Assembly: GCF_000378245.1 (NCBI RefSeq)
Contig: NZ_KB899504.1
Location: 1 to 64,000 of the forward strand
Length of the DNA: 64,000 nucleotides
Direction of reading: 5' to 3'
DNA from: Aromatoleum toluclasticum ATCC 700605
Lineage (GTDB): Bacteria; Pseudomonadota; Gammaproteobacteria; Burkholderiales; Rhodocyclaceae
The notes beneath the pieces were generated by a model. It had not been told where the DNA came from and did no database searches. It was given only the letters and a program-made list of their open reading frames with translations. Positions 8,720 through 17,494 of the stretch are shown here, one piece after another. Numbering within the stretch: position 1 is the first letter of the stretch; each line of letters opens with the position of its first letter. Made by a program: the position numbers and the translations under genes.

Positions 8720-9076
8720 ATGGACATTCCTGAACCCCGCTTTGCGGTCACCCCCTACGGCGATGTCGACGCCGCCGCACTAGAGACCCTGCGGCAAAGC
8801 TTTGACACCGCCGCGCTGCTGGAACTCGTCGAGCGGCTGGCGCCGATCGCGCAGCGATTCGAAAAGACCGGTGGTGTTCGCGATGAGCTGCTGCGTCTTC
8901 ACCGCATGGCGCACACCGTCATCAATGGCGCGAACCTGAGCGAGGCAAGCGCCGACGACCTGTGGGAAGTTGCCGCCGCACTCATCGACGAGTTCCGGCA
9001 GATGTCCGATCACTGTCTCGAGATCGCCGAGGCGCTGCAGCCACTGGCCGACCTGGAACCCCATCACGACGCCTGA
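8720..9076 (+). CDS. Small helical protein accompanying Tn3 tnpA, function unknown
   Basis: 118 aa, starting 2 bp after the tnpA stop, so almost certainly cotranscribed and perhaps translationally coupled. The sequence is acidic and predicted mostly helical (DAAALETLRQSFDTAALLELVERLAP, then DDLWEVAAALIDEFRQMSDHCLEIAEAL, shown here in parts). It has no signal peptide, membrane segment or recognised motif. Its 3' end overlaps the convergent recombinase gene by 13 bp. Its position in the transposon core suggests a role in transposition or its control, but nothing in the sequence proves it. Confidence 0.7.
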   Translation: MDIPEPRFAVTPYGDVDAAALETLRQSFDTAALLELVERLAPIAQRFEKTGGVRDELLRLHRMAHTVINGANLSEASADDLWEVAAALIDEFRQMSDHCLEIAEALQPLADLEPHHDA

Positions 9077-10005
9077 GCGTCGCCCGACAAGGCGCGTTCG
9101 ATGCGCTGCCGGCCGAAGGCATCGGCACCGTCGATATAGCGCAGGGCGGACTTCACGTCACGCCAGCCGACGTATTCCATCAGGCTCTTGACGTCCCACC
9201 CGTTGTCGTTGGCCCAGTTGGCGAAACCGCGACGCAAGGAGTGGCTGCTGTAGTTGCCGGCCGACAGGAGTCCCGTGCGCTCGAAAATGCTGCGCAGCAG
9301 CGGCGTGACGCTGTTGACGTGCAGGCCGTGGACACGGATTCGTCCCCATTGATCGATCCCGCGGAAGACCGGCCCTTCCCCGATCCCGGACAGATCCTTC
9401 CAGGCCGTATAGGCCGCCACGGGGCACAGACGCGACAAGGCAGGCACCTTGAAGCTCCGGCCGGCCGCCTGCCGGTCGCCCTTGGTTCGGGGCAGGAAGC
9501 AGGTCATGCCCTGGCCGGGCACGAGCTCGACGTCTTGCATCTCCAGGCGGATCAACTCGTCGCTTCGGAACCCGCGCCAGAAACCCAGGAGCAGTAGCGC
9601 CTTGTCACGGGTGTGGCGTCGTTGCGCGATCGCTCCCTGGGTCCCGATCGCGTGGTCCAGCCATGTCACGGCGTGGGACAGTTGGCCAATCGGTAGCGGC
9701 ACCGCCTGACGGGTTTGCGGCGGATGCACGGTTTGAATGCCCTTCATGGTCTGTCGTACCAAGGGGGCCTTGGTAGGATCGGCAAAGCCGTGATCCTGGT
9801 GCCAGCGCGACAAGGCCGCGAGGCGCTGGCGCAGGGTGGCGATGGACAGCAACTCGGCGTGCTGGGCCAGATAGCGTGCGATGCTGTCCGCGCTCGCCGG
9901 CAGGAAACCACCCCATTCCACCTCGAAGTGCCGCACGGCGGAGGCATAGCTGCGGCGGGTATTGGCGCGCGTTGCCGCCTGGACATAGACATCGACCTCA
10001 TTCAT
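9064..10005 (-). CDS. Tyrosine recombinase, probable Tn3 cointegrate resolvase (TnpI-like)
   Basis: 313-aa integrase-family recombinase. The N-terminal core-binding domain (TRRSYASAVRHFEVEW...SIARYLAQHAELLSIATLRQRL) is followed by the catalytic domain. It has catalytic Arg in LLGFWRGFRSDELIRLEMQD (about residue 170), the box-2 block SSHSLRRGFANWA, and LMEYVGWRDVKSALRYIDG with the Tyr nucleophile near the end. The start at 10005 is preceded by GAGGACACTTCC; the frame is open upstream but without recognisable homology. A tyrosine recombinase next to Tn3 tnpA, with no serine resolvase present, resembles the TnpI or TnpS/TnpT type of Tn3 relative. Its recombination site is not identified; the dyads at 5635-5679 are one candidate. 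Confidence 0.85.
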   Translation of the reverse strand: MNEVDVYVQAATRANTRRSYASAVRHFEVEWGGFLPASADSIARYLAQHAELLSIATLRQRLAALSRWHQDHGFADPTKAPLVRQTMKGIQTVHPPQTRQAVPLPIGQLSHAVTWLDHAIGTQGAIAQRRHTRDKALLLLGFWRGFRSDELIRLEMQDVELVPGQGMTCFLPRTKGDRQAAGRSFKVPALSRLCPVAAYTAWKDLSGIGEGPVFRGIDQWGRIRVHGLHVNSVTPLLRSIFERTGLLSAGNYSSHSLRRGFANWANDNGWDVKSLMEYVGWRDVKSALRYIDGADAFGRQRIERALSGDAQAS

Positions 10006-10057
10006 GGAAGTGTCCTCGAGATGGGTTCGAGTTGTGCCGGCCGGGTGGCAATCTCGC

Positions 10058-10513
10058 TCATTTTCGGATGCCGCCGTGCGCGCCATGCACGTGGCCGCCA
10101 CTGACAGGTGCCCCCTGACACGAAGGCTGTGACAACTCGTGCAGGATGCCACAGTGGGCTGCGTCCCGTGCCTCGGGACATTGTTCGCGCAAGCTCTTGA
10201 GTTGCCGCTCCAGCGCGCGCAGTTCGCGGATACGGGCTGCGACGTGACCGATGTGCGCGTCGAGCAACGTGTTCACGTCGCCGCAGTTCTCGCCCGGCGC
10301 ATCCTTGAAGCGCAGCAGGATGCGAATCTCGTCCAACGCCATGTCCAGCGACCGGCAATGGCGGATGAACGACAAACGCTCGGCGTGGATGTCCTCGTAG
10401 ATGCGGAAATTGCCCTCCGTACGCGCCGGAGCGGCCAGCAACCCTTCGCGCTCGTAGTAGCGGATGGTCTCTACCGGGGTGCCGGTCACCCTTGCCAGTT
10501 CACCGATTTTCAT
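10058..10513 (-). CDS. cadR: Cd(II)/Pb(II)-responsive MerR-family regulator
   Basis: 151-aa MerR-family activator. The winged helix-turn-helix (MKIGELARVTGTPVETIRYYEREGLL) leads into the dimerisation helix. The metal-binding Cys are C77 (GENCGDVN), C112 and C121 (QCPEARDAAHCG); the 112/121 spacing of nine matches the MerR metal loop, and this set is typical of CadR/PbrR proteins. The C-terminal tail has C132 and a short His/Gly segment (HVHGAHGG), as CadR proteins often do. It is divergent from the cadA ATPase, with the shared promoter at 10564-10594. On Cd or Pb binding it should untwist that promoter and activate cadA. Cd versus Pb preference cannot be decided here. Confidence 0.88.
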   Translation of the reverse strand: MKIGELARVTGTPVETIRYYEREGLLAAPARTEGNFRIYEDIHAERLSFIRHCRSLDMALDEIRILLRFKDAPGENCGDVNTLLDAHIGHVAARIRELRALERQLKSLREQCPEARDAAHCGILHELSQPSCQGAPVSGGHVHGAHGGIRK

Positions 10514-10563
10514 CGTGCTTGCCCTCCAGGGCGGGACAAAGGTCGTGCCTCCATTCTAAGCGC

Positions 10564-10594
10564 TTGACTCTGTAGTGACTACAGATTGTTAAAT
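10564..10594 (+). promoter_or_regulatory. CadR-type promoter/operator for cadA
   Basis: TTGACT (-35, 10564-10569), 19-bp spacer, TTAAAT (-10, 10589-10594). The spacer contains the perfect dyad CTGTAGtgaCTACAG (10570-10584). An over-long spacer with a central dyad is the signature of MerR-family activated promoters. It lies between the divergent cadR and cadA, 30 bp before the cadA start. Confidence 0.85.
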
Positions 10595-10623
10595 GACTTC
10601 AAGGCCAGACAAGGAAACCAAGC

Positions 10624-13026
10624 ATGAGCAAGTGCAGTGTTGGTAGTTGCGGATGTTCCATCGTGTCGCGGCCGCCGGGTGATTCGTCCCCCGACGGCCC
10701 CCACGGGAAGCCATACCGCGTCGACAGCACGGACTGCCCCACCGATGCGGCGCTGGTCCGCAACAATCTTGAACCCCTCGACGGCGTGACGGGACTCGAC
10801 CTCACCGTGCCCCGGCAAAGGTCGGACGTGAGCGATCGCCCCGAACCGCCGGTCTCGGCCGATGCGGCCTTGCCAGCCAGCGGTGCGCCGGCACAGCGCA
10901 TCGATGAGATCACTGGTGCCGTGCGCACGACGCTCACGATCGCCGGGATGGACTGCCCGACCGAGGAGGCGTTGATCCGGAACAAGCTCGCCAGCATGCC
11001 CGGGGTGGCGGCGCTGGATTTCAACCTTGTTCAGCGTCGCCTGAGCGTGACGCATCGTCCGGAGGCATTGGACGTGGTCCTCGGCGCCCTGAAAGCCATT
11101 GGTCTCGAAGCGAAGGTCGAATCCGACGGCACGGAGAGCGCAGCACCGCCGATCAAATCCGCACCGAAGACCCACTGGTGGCCGATGGCGCTGGCCGGAG
11201 TCACCGCGACGTTGGCCGAGGCGGTGTATTGGCTCAACGGCGGCGACCACTGGACCGTCCTGGTGCTCGCGCTGGTGTCGATCCTCAGTGGCGGCCTGTC
11301 GACCTACAAGAAAGGCTGGATCGCGCTCAGGCACCGCAATCTCAACATCAACGCACTCATGTCGATTGCCGTGACCGGCGCGATGCTCATCGGACACTGG
11401 CCGGAAGCGGCCATGGTGATGTTCCTCTTCGCGCTGGCCGAGGTGATCGAAGCGAAATCGCTCGACCGGGCGCGCAATGCGATTCGCGGTCTGATGGAAC
11501 TCGCGCCCGACACCGCGACCGTGCGCCAGGGCGACGGAAGCTGGCTGGCTGTGCCGGCAAACACGGTGCCGTTGGAGGCCGTGGTGCGGGTGCGCCCCGG
11601 CGAGCGGATCGCACTCGATGGCGTGGTGATCAGCGGACGTTCGACGGTCAATCAGGCCCCCATCACTGGCGAGAGCCTGCCGGTGGACAAGGCCGAAGGG
11701 GACAGCGTGTTCGCGGGCACCATCAACGAGGCGGGATCGTTCGAATATCGCGTGACGGCCGAGGCGAATCATTCCACCCTGGCCCGCATCATCCACGCCG
11801 TCGAATCGGCCCAGGGCAGCCGCGCCCCGACCCAGCGCTTCGTCGACCAGTTCGCCCGGATTTACACGCCGTCCGTGTTCGCCGTCGCGCTGCTGGTGGC
11901 CATCGTGCCTCCGCTGGCGTTCGGCGGCGCCTGGATGGACTGGATCTACAAGGCGCTGGTGCTGCTGGTGATTGCCTGTCCGTGCGCACTGGTGATCTCG
12001 ACGCCGGTCACGATCGTCAGCGGTCTCGCCGCAGCCGCGCGCAAGGGCATTCTGGTCAAGGGCGGCGTCTATCTCGAAGAGGGGCGCAAACTTTCAATAC
12101 TGGCCCTCGACAAGACCGGCACGATCACGCACGGCAAACCTGCCCAGACGGACTTCATGGTGCTGAGGGGCGACGCAAACCAGGCCCATATCCGGGCGGG
12201 CAGTCTCGCCGCACGCTCGGATCATCCCGTCTCGCTGGCGATCGCCCGGGCCGCGACCGAAATGGGGTGGGTGTTGCGCGAGGTGGCCGATTTTGCGGCC
12301 ATTCCGGGCCGTGGCGTGCGTGGGAGCATTGACGGTCACGTGTACCAGCTCGGCAACCATCGGCTGATCGAGGAACTCGGGCTGTGCTCACCGGAAATTG
12401 AAAGGACGCTCGACACGCTCGAGCGCCAGGGCAAGACGGCGGTGCTGTTGACGGACCAGAGCGGAGTGCTGGCCATCTTCGCCGTTGCCGACACGCTGCG
12501 CGAGACGAGCCGTCAGGCCATCGCCGATCTGCATTCCCTGGGCGTGAAGACGCTGATACTCACCGGCGACAACGCCCATACGGCCGAAGCGATCGCCCGC
12601 ACGGTGGGCATTGACGAGGCAAGGGGCAACCTGTTGCCCGACGACAAGCTCAGGACGATCGAATCGCTGCTGACGCACCGGAAGGGAGCCAAGGTCGGCA
12701 TGGTCGGCGACGGCATCAACGACGCGCCCGCGCTGGCCCGCGCGGACATCGGCTTCGCGATGGGGGCGGCGGGCACGGACGCCGCGATCGAGACCGCGGA
12801 CGTGGCGCTGATGGACGACGACCTGCGCAAGATCCCGGCCTTCGTGCGCCTGTCGCGCGCCACATCCGACGTGCTAATACAGAACATCGTGGTGGCGCTT
12901 GGCATCAAGGCGGCGTTTCTGCTGCTCACCGTGGTCGGGCAGGCTACGATGTGGATGGCAGTATTCGCGGACATGGGGGCGAGTTTGCTGGTCGTGGCAA
13001 ATGGGCTCCGCTTGTTGCGCCGATAG
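10624..13026 (+). CDS. cadA: Cd(II)/Zn(II)/Pb(II)-translocating P1B-type ATPase
   Basis: 800-aa inner-membrane metal exporter. The N-terminus has a Cys cluster CSVGSCGC (residues 4-11), then two HMA-like domains: a degenerate one (DSTDCPTDAALVRNNL, about 37) and a fuller one (AGMDCPTEEALIRNKL, about 110). Both carry DCPTE/D instead of CxxC, as in Pseudomonas-type CadA. After the transmembrane region come TGES, the CPC motif (ACPCALVIST, about 453) that marks Zn/Cd/Pb/Cu pumps, DKTGTITHGKP (phosphorylated Asp about 496) and GDGINDAPAL. The C-terminus ends in a membrane helix pair. It is divergently transcribed from cadR under the 19-bp-spacer promoter. Expected role: ATP-driven efflux of Cd, Zn or Pb into the periplasm, from where CzcCBA can complete export. 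Confidence 0.93.
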   Translation: MSKCSVGSCGCSIVSRPPGDSSPDGPHGKPYRVDSTDCPTDAALVRNNLEPLDGVTGLDLTVPRQRSDVSDRPEPPVSADAALPASGAPAQRIDEITGAVRTTLTIAGMDCPTEEALIRNKLASMPGVAALDFNLVQRRLSVTHRPEALDVVLGALKAIGLEAKVESDGTESAAPPIKSAPKTHWWPMALAGVTATLAEAVYWLNGGDHWTVLVLALVSILSGGLSTYKKGWIALRHRNLNINALMSIAVTGAMLIGHWPEAAMVMFLFALAEVIEAKSLDRARNAIRGLMELAPDTATVRQGDGSWLAVPANTVPLEAVVRVRPGERIALDGVVISGRSTVNQAPITGESLPVDKAEGDSVFAGTINEAGSFEYRVTAEANHSTLARIIHAVESAQGSRAPTQRFVDQFARIYTPSVFAVALLVAIVPPLAFGGAWMDWIYKALVLLVIACPCALVISTPVTIVSGLAAAARKGILVKGGVYLEEGRKLSILALDKTGTITHGKPAQTDFMVLRGDANQAHIRAGSLAARSDHPVSLAIARAATEMGWVLREVADFAAIPGRGVRGSIDGHVYQLGNHRLIEELGLCSPEIERTLDTLERQGKTAVLLTDQSGVLAIFAVADTLRETSRQAIADLHSLGVKTLILTGDNAHTAEAIARTVGIDEARGNLLPDDKLRTIESLLTHRKGAKVGMVGDGINDAPALARADIGFAMGAAGTDAAIETADVALMDDDLRKIPAFVRLSRATSDVLIQNIVVALGIKAAFLLLTVVGQATMWMAVFADMGASLLVVANGLRLLRR

Positions 13027-13074
13027 GGGCGAAAGCGTCCGAAGGTTTTTTTCAGTCGAGAAGGAGGGTGCGAA

Positions 13075-13593
13075 ATGAAGAAGACGACCTTGATCGCAGC
13101 GCTGGTGGCAGCTCTGCTTCCGGCGGCGCCGGCCATGGCGCAGCCGAAAGCGGCCCCGCCCGCGAAAGACGCTCAAATGCAGCAGCAAGCGCCTGACGTC
13201 GCCGAGTTCGACAAGCAAATGGCGCAGATGCAGCAGACCATGCAGCGAATGCAGGAGCAGATGGAGAGGATCCGCCAGACCCAGGATCCGCAGGAGCGAC
13301 AGAAGCTGCTTCAGGAGCACTGGGAAACGATGCGAAACGGCATGGGAACAATGCACGGCATGTGGGGTCCGGGCATGATGGGCTGCTGCGCGGGCGGCCC
13401 GATGATGGGCGGCGGAATGAAGGGCGGTCCGATGATGGGATGGCGCGGAATGGGGGATTACTACTCGAAGCTCACCCCGGATCAGATGAAGCAGCGCCAG
13501 TACATGATGGATCGCTACATGGGCATGCAGCAGCAGATGATGGACCACATGATGCAGCATCAGAACTACATGTGGATGCAGCCGCCTCGGTGA
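13075..13593 (+). CDS. Secreted Met/Gln-rich periplasmic protein
   Basis: 172 aa. A Sec signal peptide (MKKTTLIAALVAALLPAAPAMA) is followed by a Gln/Met helical segment (FDKQMAQMQQTMQRMQEQMERI) that looks like a coiled coil. A Met/Gly stretch with one CC pair follows (GMMGCCAGGPMMGGGMKGG), then a Met-rich C-terminal helix ending HMMQHQNYMWMQPPR. Met and His clusters suit Cu(I)/Ag(I) or other soft-metal binding in the periplasm, but no named family was recognised. It starts 48 bp after cadA behind AAGGAGG and is probably in the cadA transcript; a GC-rich hairpin follows the stop. Metal specificity is inference. Confidence 0.75.
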   Translation: MKKTTLIAALVAALLPAAPAMAQPKAAPPAKDAQMQQQAPDVAEFDKQMAQMQQTMQRMQEQMERIRQTQDPQERQKLLQEHWETMRNGMGTMHGMWGPGMMGCCAGGPMMGGGMKGGPMMGWRGMGDYYSKLTPDQMKQRQYMMDRYMGMQQQMMDHMMQHQNYMWMQPPR

Positions 13594-13599
13594 GGATGC

Positions 13600-13626
13600 G
13601 GGGGCGGTACCAAGTGTGCCGCCCCC
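13600..13626 (+). terminator. GC-rich hairpin after the cadA / Met-rich gene pair
   Basis: GGGGGCGG (13600-13607), 11-base loop, CCGCCCCC (13619-13626), seven bases after the stop of the Met-rich gene. There is no clear U tract, so termination is probable but not certain. Confidence 0.5.
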
Positions 13627-13717
13627 CCGGTTTGAGCCTGATCGTCTCCAGTCGGGCTCATGCCTCGGAAGTCGAAGATGTCCCCCGAGTGCTTGACCTC
13701 CCTATCGTGAGCAGATG

Positions 13718-14188
13718 CTAGGCTACATATTCAGGATCGCTCGGATGCTTGAAGTGTGTCGCGACCAAGAGCACATTGATGATCGAGAAAGCGGCCACCC
13801 ACAGCAGCGGAATCGCCGCGAAACCCGACCACATGATCTGCGTCTCGGTGCACGGCATGACGCGAGTGCAAGCGGCCGCCTCCCCTGGGGCCGCGCCCGT
13901 GATCAGCAGAAGGTGAGCGACCGAGACCACCCACCCGATGCCCCCCAACGGCAATGCGTAGTACACGACCTTCCGGTCGAACAGGATGATTCCCACCATC
14001 AGGATCGGGACCAGTGGGAACATGAAGATGCGCAAGTACCAGCAGATGACGCAGGGCACAATGCGCAGCATCTCACTCAGGGCAAGCGCACCGATCACCG
14101 ACAGGCAGGCGATCGACCAGCACATCAAGATCAGCGTCCAGCTGATACCGAAGAGGTCTTCCTCCGCGGAGCGTTCGTGAATGTTCAT
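13718..14188 (-). CDS. DsbB-like disulfide-bond formation membrane protein
   Basis: 156-aa inner-membrane protein with four to five hydrophobic helices. The first redox Cys pair is in VPCVICWYLRIF (about residues 36-39) after the first helix. The second pair (ACTRVMPCTE, about 108-114) is in the second periplasmic loop. This is the DsbB layout: the second pair oxidises a DsbA partner and electrons pass through the first pair to quinone. The start at 14188 was chosen because the long upstream extension lacks membrane or family features. It is convergent with the cadA unit and separate from the two-component genes. A DsbA-like partner is encoded much further right (58237), so the pairing is only a possibility. 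Confidence 0.8.
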   Translation of the reverse strand: MNIHERSAEEDLFGISWTLILMCWSIACLSVIGALALSEMLRIVPCVICWYLRIFMFPLVPILMVGIILFDRKVVYYALPLGGIGWVVSVAHLLLITGAAPGEAAACTRVMPCTETQIMWSGFAAIPLLWVAAFSIINVLLVATHFKHPSDPEYVA

Positions 14189-14430
14189 TGATTCGGATCT
14201 CGGCGGCAAGGAGCAGGTGCACAAACGGGAGCGGAACGGGTACGCGTCGCTATGGACGATATCGGATAGCGGCGATATCGGTCGAGTGGAAATGCGTCGC
14301 AGGGAGCCAGCGATTGTCGGCGGCGGGTGTTTTTTCGCTCGGCGCAACCACTCGTGCAAAGAATCGGAGATTACTCCATGTGCGCAGGCTCGAACCAGAG
14401 ATCAGACCGTAACCGGCACACGTCGCCGGC

Positions 14431-15768
14431 TCACCGGTTCGTGGCCGATGCAAGAAGACTGAAGCCAATCGTCGTCCTGCCGGCGGCCGACCGGGCGAAC
14501 GGCTTGCCGCCATGCATGCGCGCGATCGCTGCGACGATCGACAATCCGAGTCCGTGATTGATACTCCCGTGTTCGCGCGCCCGGTCTGCCCGATAGAAGC
14601 GGTCGAACAGGCGTGGAAGATGTTCCGCAGGAATCTCCGGGCCGACGTTGCTGACGGACAGGCGAACGCCGCCAGATTTGTCGGGCGCGATGTCCAGATC
14701 GATCGTTGACCCGCGCTCCGCAAACCGCGTCGCGTTGGCGAGGAGGTTCGACACGGCCCGCCGCAACAAACCCGCATCGAATGCGCCGCCGCTATCCCCG
14801 CAAACGCGGACGCTCACGCCGGCCTCCTGTAACGCCGCATCGTGGAACTCGATGACCTCGGCCGCAAGGGCGGCTAGGCTGCCGACAGGGCTTCGGCGCG
14901 CCCGCTCGCCGCGATCCGCTTTCGACAGGAACAGCATGTCATTGACGAGACCGGCCAAGCGATGCAGGTCCTCGAGGTTCGATCCCAGCACGTCCCGCAG
15001 CTCGGAAATGCCGCGCTCGCGGCTCAGGGCCAATTCGGTCTCGCCGATCAGCGTCGCCAGCGGCGTGCGCAGTTCGTGCGCGACGTCCGCATTGAAGCCT
15101 TCGAGTTGCCGGTATGCGTTGTCCAGCCGTACGAGCAGTGCGTTGAACTGCGCGACCAGTGGCTGCAGTTCCTGCGCCTGTGCGGAACCATCCAGCGGCT
15201 GTCCGACGTTTTCCGGACTGAGCGCGGCGGCTTGGCGAGCCAGGTCGCGAACAGGCAACAGCGCGCGTCGCACGAGCCACGCACCCCCGGCGGAGACGAG
15301 CACGGCGCCGGCCAGCGCACTTGCCAGTAGCGTCCACGCCAGTTGCCTCAGCAATTGGGCATCGGAACTGCTGTCGAGCTCCAATTCGGCACGCAGCATG
15401 GTCGTGCGTGACCACGGTGGAGGGATCTCGAATTCAACCCGACGCAGGTTCACGGGGGGCTCGGGGACTAGTGGCGTCATGTAAAGGAGTGTCTCGGCGT
15501 CCTCGGTCAGCCGCAGCTTGAGGTCGGCATGGCCGATGAAGAAATCGTCGAGTTTGTGACGAAGGCTCGGCAGTCCCTCCTGCGTCGTGATCTCGCGGAC
15601 AAGGTGGCGGATCACGTCCTGCTTGTGCCGCAGCTCCTCGGTCTGCTTCGCCGAAAAGTTGAGGCTGGTGGCCACATACACGACCACACAGACGGATCCG
15701 AGCCCGATGAAGGTCTGCACTGCGAGCCACCACGACAGCCAGCGGCCAAGCGAGCGCGGATTGCGCAT
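14431..15768 (-). CDS. czcS: Heavy-metal sensor histidine kinase (CzcS/CusS-like)
   Basis: 445-aa membrane kinase. TM1 is at about residues 11-33, a periplasmic sensor region at 34-140, TM2 at about 143-166, then a HAMP domain, the H-box FNADVAHELRTPLATL with His231, and an ATPase domain (N-box LLANATRF; SNVGPEIP; GLGLSIVAAIARMHGG). The start at 15768 lies just after the regulator stop (15771), so the pair is cotranscribed regulator first. The overall form is that of the CzcS/CusS/CopS subfamily that senses periplasmic metal. Because the pair faces away from the czc genes beginning at 17132 and abuts them, Zn/Cd/Co is the likely signal; Cu cannot be excluded. Confidence 0.85.
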   Translation of the reverse strand: MRNPRSLGRWLSWWLAVQTFIGLGSVCVVVYVATSLNFSAKQTEELRHKQDVIRHLVREITTQEGLPSLRHKLDDFFIGHADLKLRLTEDAETLLYMTPLVPEPPVNLRRVEFEIPPPWSRTTMLRAELELDSSSDAQLLRQLAWTLLASALAGAVLVSAGGAWLVRRALLPVRDLARQAAALSPENVGQPLDGSAQAQELQPLVAQFNALLVRLDNAYRQLEGFNADVAHELRTPLATLIGETELALSRERGISELRDVLGSNLEDLHRLAGLVNDMLFLSKADRGERARRSPVGSLAALAAEVIEFHDAALQEAGVSVRVCGDSGGAFDAGLLRRAVSNLLANATRFAERGSTIDLDIAPDKSGGVRLSVSNVGPEIPAEHLPRLFDRFYRADRAREHGSINHGLGLSIVAAIARMHGGKPFARSAAGRTTIGFSLLASATNR

Positions 15769-15770
15769 TC

Positions 15771-16457
15771 TCAGGACTCCCGATCTCCAAGGACGTATCC
15801 CATGCCACGCACGGTATGCAGCAATTTCTTCTCGAACGGATCGTCGATCTTGCTGCGCAACCGGCGCACCGCCACTTCGACGACGTTCGTGTTGCTGTCG
15901 AAGTTCATGTCCCACACCTGCTCGGCCAGCGCGGTGCGCGACAGCACCTGCCCCTGCCGGCGCAACAACAAGGTCAGCAGTGTGAATTCCTTGGCCGTCA
16001 GATCGAGCCGCTGTCCGGAACGCAACGCCTTGCGCCGCACCAGATCGAGTTCGAGGTCGGCCAGTCTGAGGACGGTGAGGTCCTGAGCGGCCGTCGGAAT
16101 GGCCCCGCGCCGCAACAGCGCTTGTACGCGTGCGAGCAACTCGGACAGGGCGAAAGGCTTTACCAGATAGTCATCCGCACCCGCCTGCAAACCCTTCACG
16201 CGATCCTCCACCTTGTCCCGCGCGGTGAGCATCAGCACCGGGACGTGCTTGTCGTGCCGCAATTCGCGCAGGACGGCGAAGCCATCCAGGCCCGGCAGCA
16301 TGACATCGAGCAGGACAAGGTCGTAATGTCCTTCGATCGCGAGGTAGCGGCCCTCGGTGCCGCTGTGGGCGACATCGACGACGTAGCTGCTCTCGGTCAG
16401 TGCCTTGCGCAGGTATTCGGCGAGCTTGGGTTCGTCTTCAACGACCAGGATCTTCAT
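15771..16457 (-). CDS. czcR: OmpR-family response regulator (CzcR/CusR-like)
   Basis: 228 aa. Receiver domain [20 protein letters not shown] with acidic pocket E8/D9 and phosphorylatable Asp51 in [11 protein letters not shown], Lys in [13 protein letters not shown] region, then a winged-helix DNA-binding domain ([45 protein letters not shown]). The start at 16457 begins exactly at the receiver; a longer open frame upstream has no homology. It is followed at once by the sensor kinase. The 16-bp palindrome 35 bp upstream (16492-16507) is a good candidate binding site for this regulator, controlling both its own operon and the divergent 16624 gene. Confidence 0.9.
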   Translation of the reverse strand: MKILVVEDEPKLAEYLRKALTESSYVVDVAHSGTEGRYLAIEGHYDLVLLDVMLPGLDGFAVLRELRHDKHVPVLMLTARDKVEDRVKGLQAGADDYLVKPFALSELLARVQALLRRGAIPTAAQDLTVLRLADLELDLVRRKALRSGQRLDLTAKEFTLLTLLLRRQGQVLSRTALAEQVWDMNFDSNTNVVEVAVRRLRSKIDDPFEKKLLHTVRGMGYVLGDRES

Positions 16458-16491
16458 GCGCGAATTATCGCGAAGAGCGCAGCCTCCTGAC

Positions 16492-16507
16492 ATTACGAAT
16501 TCGTAAT
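16492..16507. promoter_or_regulatory. Perfect 16-bp palindrome between czcR and the divergent DUF4148 gene
   Basis: ATTACGAATTCGTAAT, a perfect inverted repeat in the divergent intergenic region. Metal-responsive OmpR-type regulators (CusR, CopR, CzcR) bind AT-flanked inverted repeats in such positions. A second, shorter dyad CGCGAattaTCGCG lies just right of the czcR start codon. Confidence 0.6.
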
Positions 16508-16623
16508 CGGGCTGTTCGCGATTCGACGTGGACGGTTTTCTACAGTGCGTCCCGTGCCCGGTTTGACGGCACCTGACGAAGCCCCAGCCGTGCCATGCCC
16601 CGAATGACGACAGGAAGCCCATC

Positions 16624-16962
16624 ATGCCCAAGATCCGTACCGCCACCCTCGTGCCCTTGCTCACCGCCGTCCTCGTTGCGCCGACCGCGGCGCTGGCCGG
16701 TTCGCTGTGGCACCCCGCCAACAATGAAGCCGGTTTCACCTTTCATCCCGACCATTCCACAAGCACCAAGACGCGCGCCGAAGTGTTGAAGGAACTCGAA
16801 GAGGCAAAAGCGGACGGAAGCTACTCGTATCTGCTGCGCGGGCTGCCCCCGCCTTCCCGCGACGTCGGACCCGGGAAGACCCGCGAAGAGGTGATCAAGG
16901 AACTCCTGAACATGACGCCCGAGGAGCGGGCGCGCATGGATGAACTCTATGGTGACAATTGA
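16624..16962 (+). CDS. DUF4148-type periplasmic protein
   Basis: 112 aa with a signal peptide ([24 protein letters not shown]). The mature part carries two similar repeats, [18 protein letters not shown] and [17 protein letters not shown], the pattern seen in DUF4148 proteins of betaproteobacteria. Function is unknown. Relatives are often found beside metal-efflux and two-component genes. It is divergent from czcR, with a shared palindrome between them, so control by CzcRS is likely. Confidence 0.75.
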   Translation: MPKIRTATLVPLLTAVLVAPTAALAGSLWHPANNEAGFTFHPDHSTSTKTRAEVLKELEEAKADGSYSYLLRGLPPPSRDVGPGKTREEVIKELLNMTPEERARMDELYGDN

Positions 16963-17131
16963 CGGGGTCGGCGCGTTGGAGGGGCAGATCAAGCGTCCTC
17001 CCAGCACTCAACTTTGCATGAAGGGGTACAAGCTGTGGCGCCCGTCAAATGTATTGGTCAAAGCGTGTCTGTCCCGCCGCGGCTACGCCGGCGAGGTGAC
17101 GGCAGGTCTGCGGTAACCTACAATCGGCGCC

Positions 17132-17494
17132 GTGCGTAATTTCCTGATCGCTTTTCTCGTGTTGTTTCTGCCTCTGCAGTGGGGAACCACTGTCGTGGCG
17201 GCGTATTGCCTGCACGAGGAGAGTCCGGCTGCAGTGCAGCATATCGGTCATCACGCACATCACCACGAGCATCAGGCCAACACCCTGAAAGCGGACGGGG
17301 GGCAGCAAGGCAAGGCATTTGACGTGAGTTGCAGCGCGGACCACGAACACAGCCATTGCACCCACGCCATCGTTCATGACACTCGCCTGCCCGAAATCTT
17401 TGCATCCGAGACGGTTGAAAGCCCTTACGGGGCTTTCGTCTCCGATGCTCCGCTCGACAACCTGCTTCGGCCGCCCCAAGTCACCCTCGCCTGA
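17132..17494 (+). CDS. czcI: CzcI-like His-rich periplasmic protein
   Basis: 120 aa starting at GTG 17132. The hydrophobic signal sequence (RNFLIAFLVLFLPLQWGTTVVAAY) is followed by a conserved Cys and a His cluster (HIGHHAHHHEHQA), then SCSADHEHSHCTHAIVH. This matches the small CzcI/CnrY-neighbour proteins that precede czcC in Cupriavidus-type czc operons and are thought to buffer or regulate Zn/Co/Cd. It leads the czcC-czcB-czcA operon with a 137-bp gap to czcC. The GTG start is chosen because no in-frame ATG gives a signal peptide. Confidence 0.8.
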   Translation: MRNFLIAFLVLFLPLQWGTTVVAAYCLHEESPAAVQHIGHHAHHHEHQANTLKADGGQQGKAFDVSCSADHEHSHCTHAIVHDTRLPEIFASETVESPYGAFVSDAPLDNLLRPPQVTLA

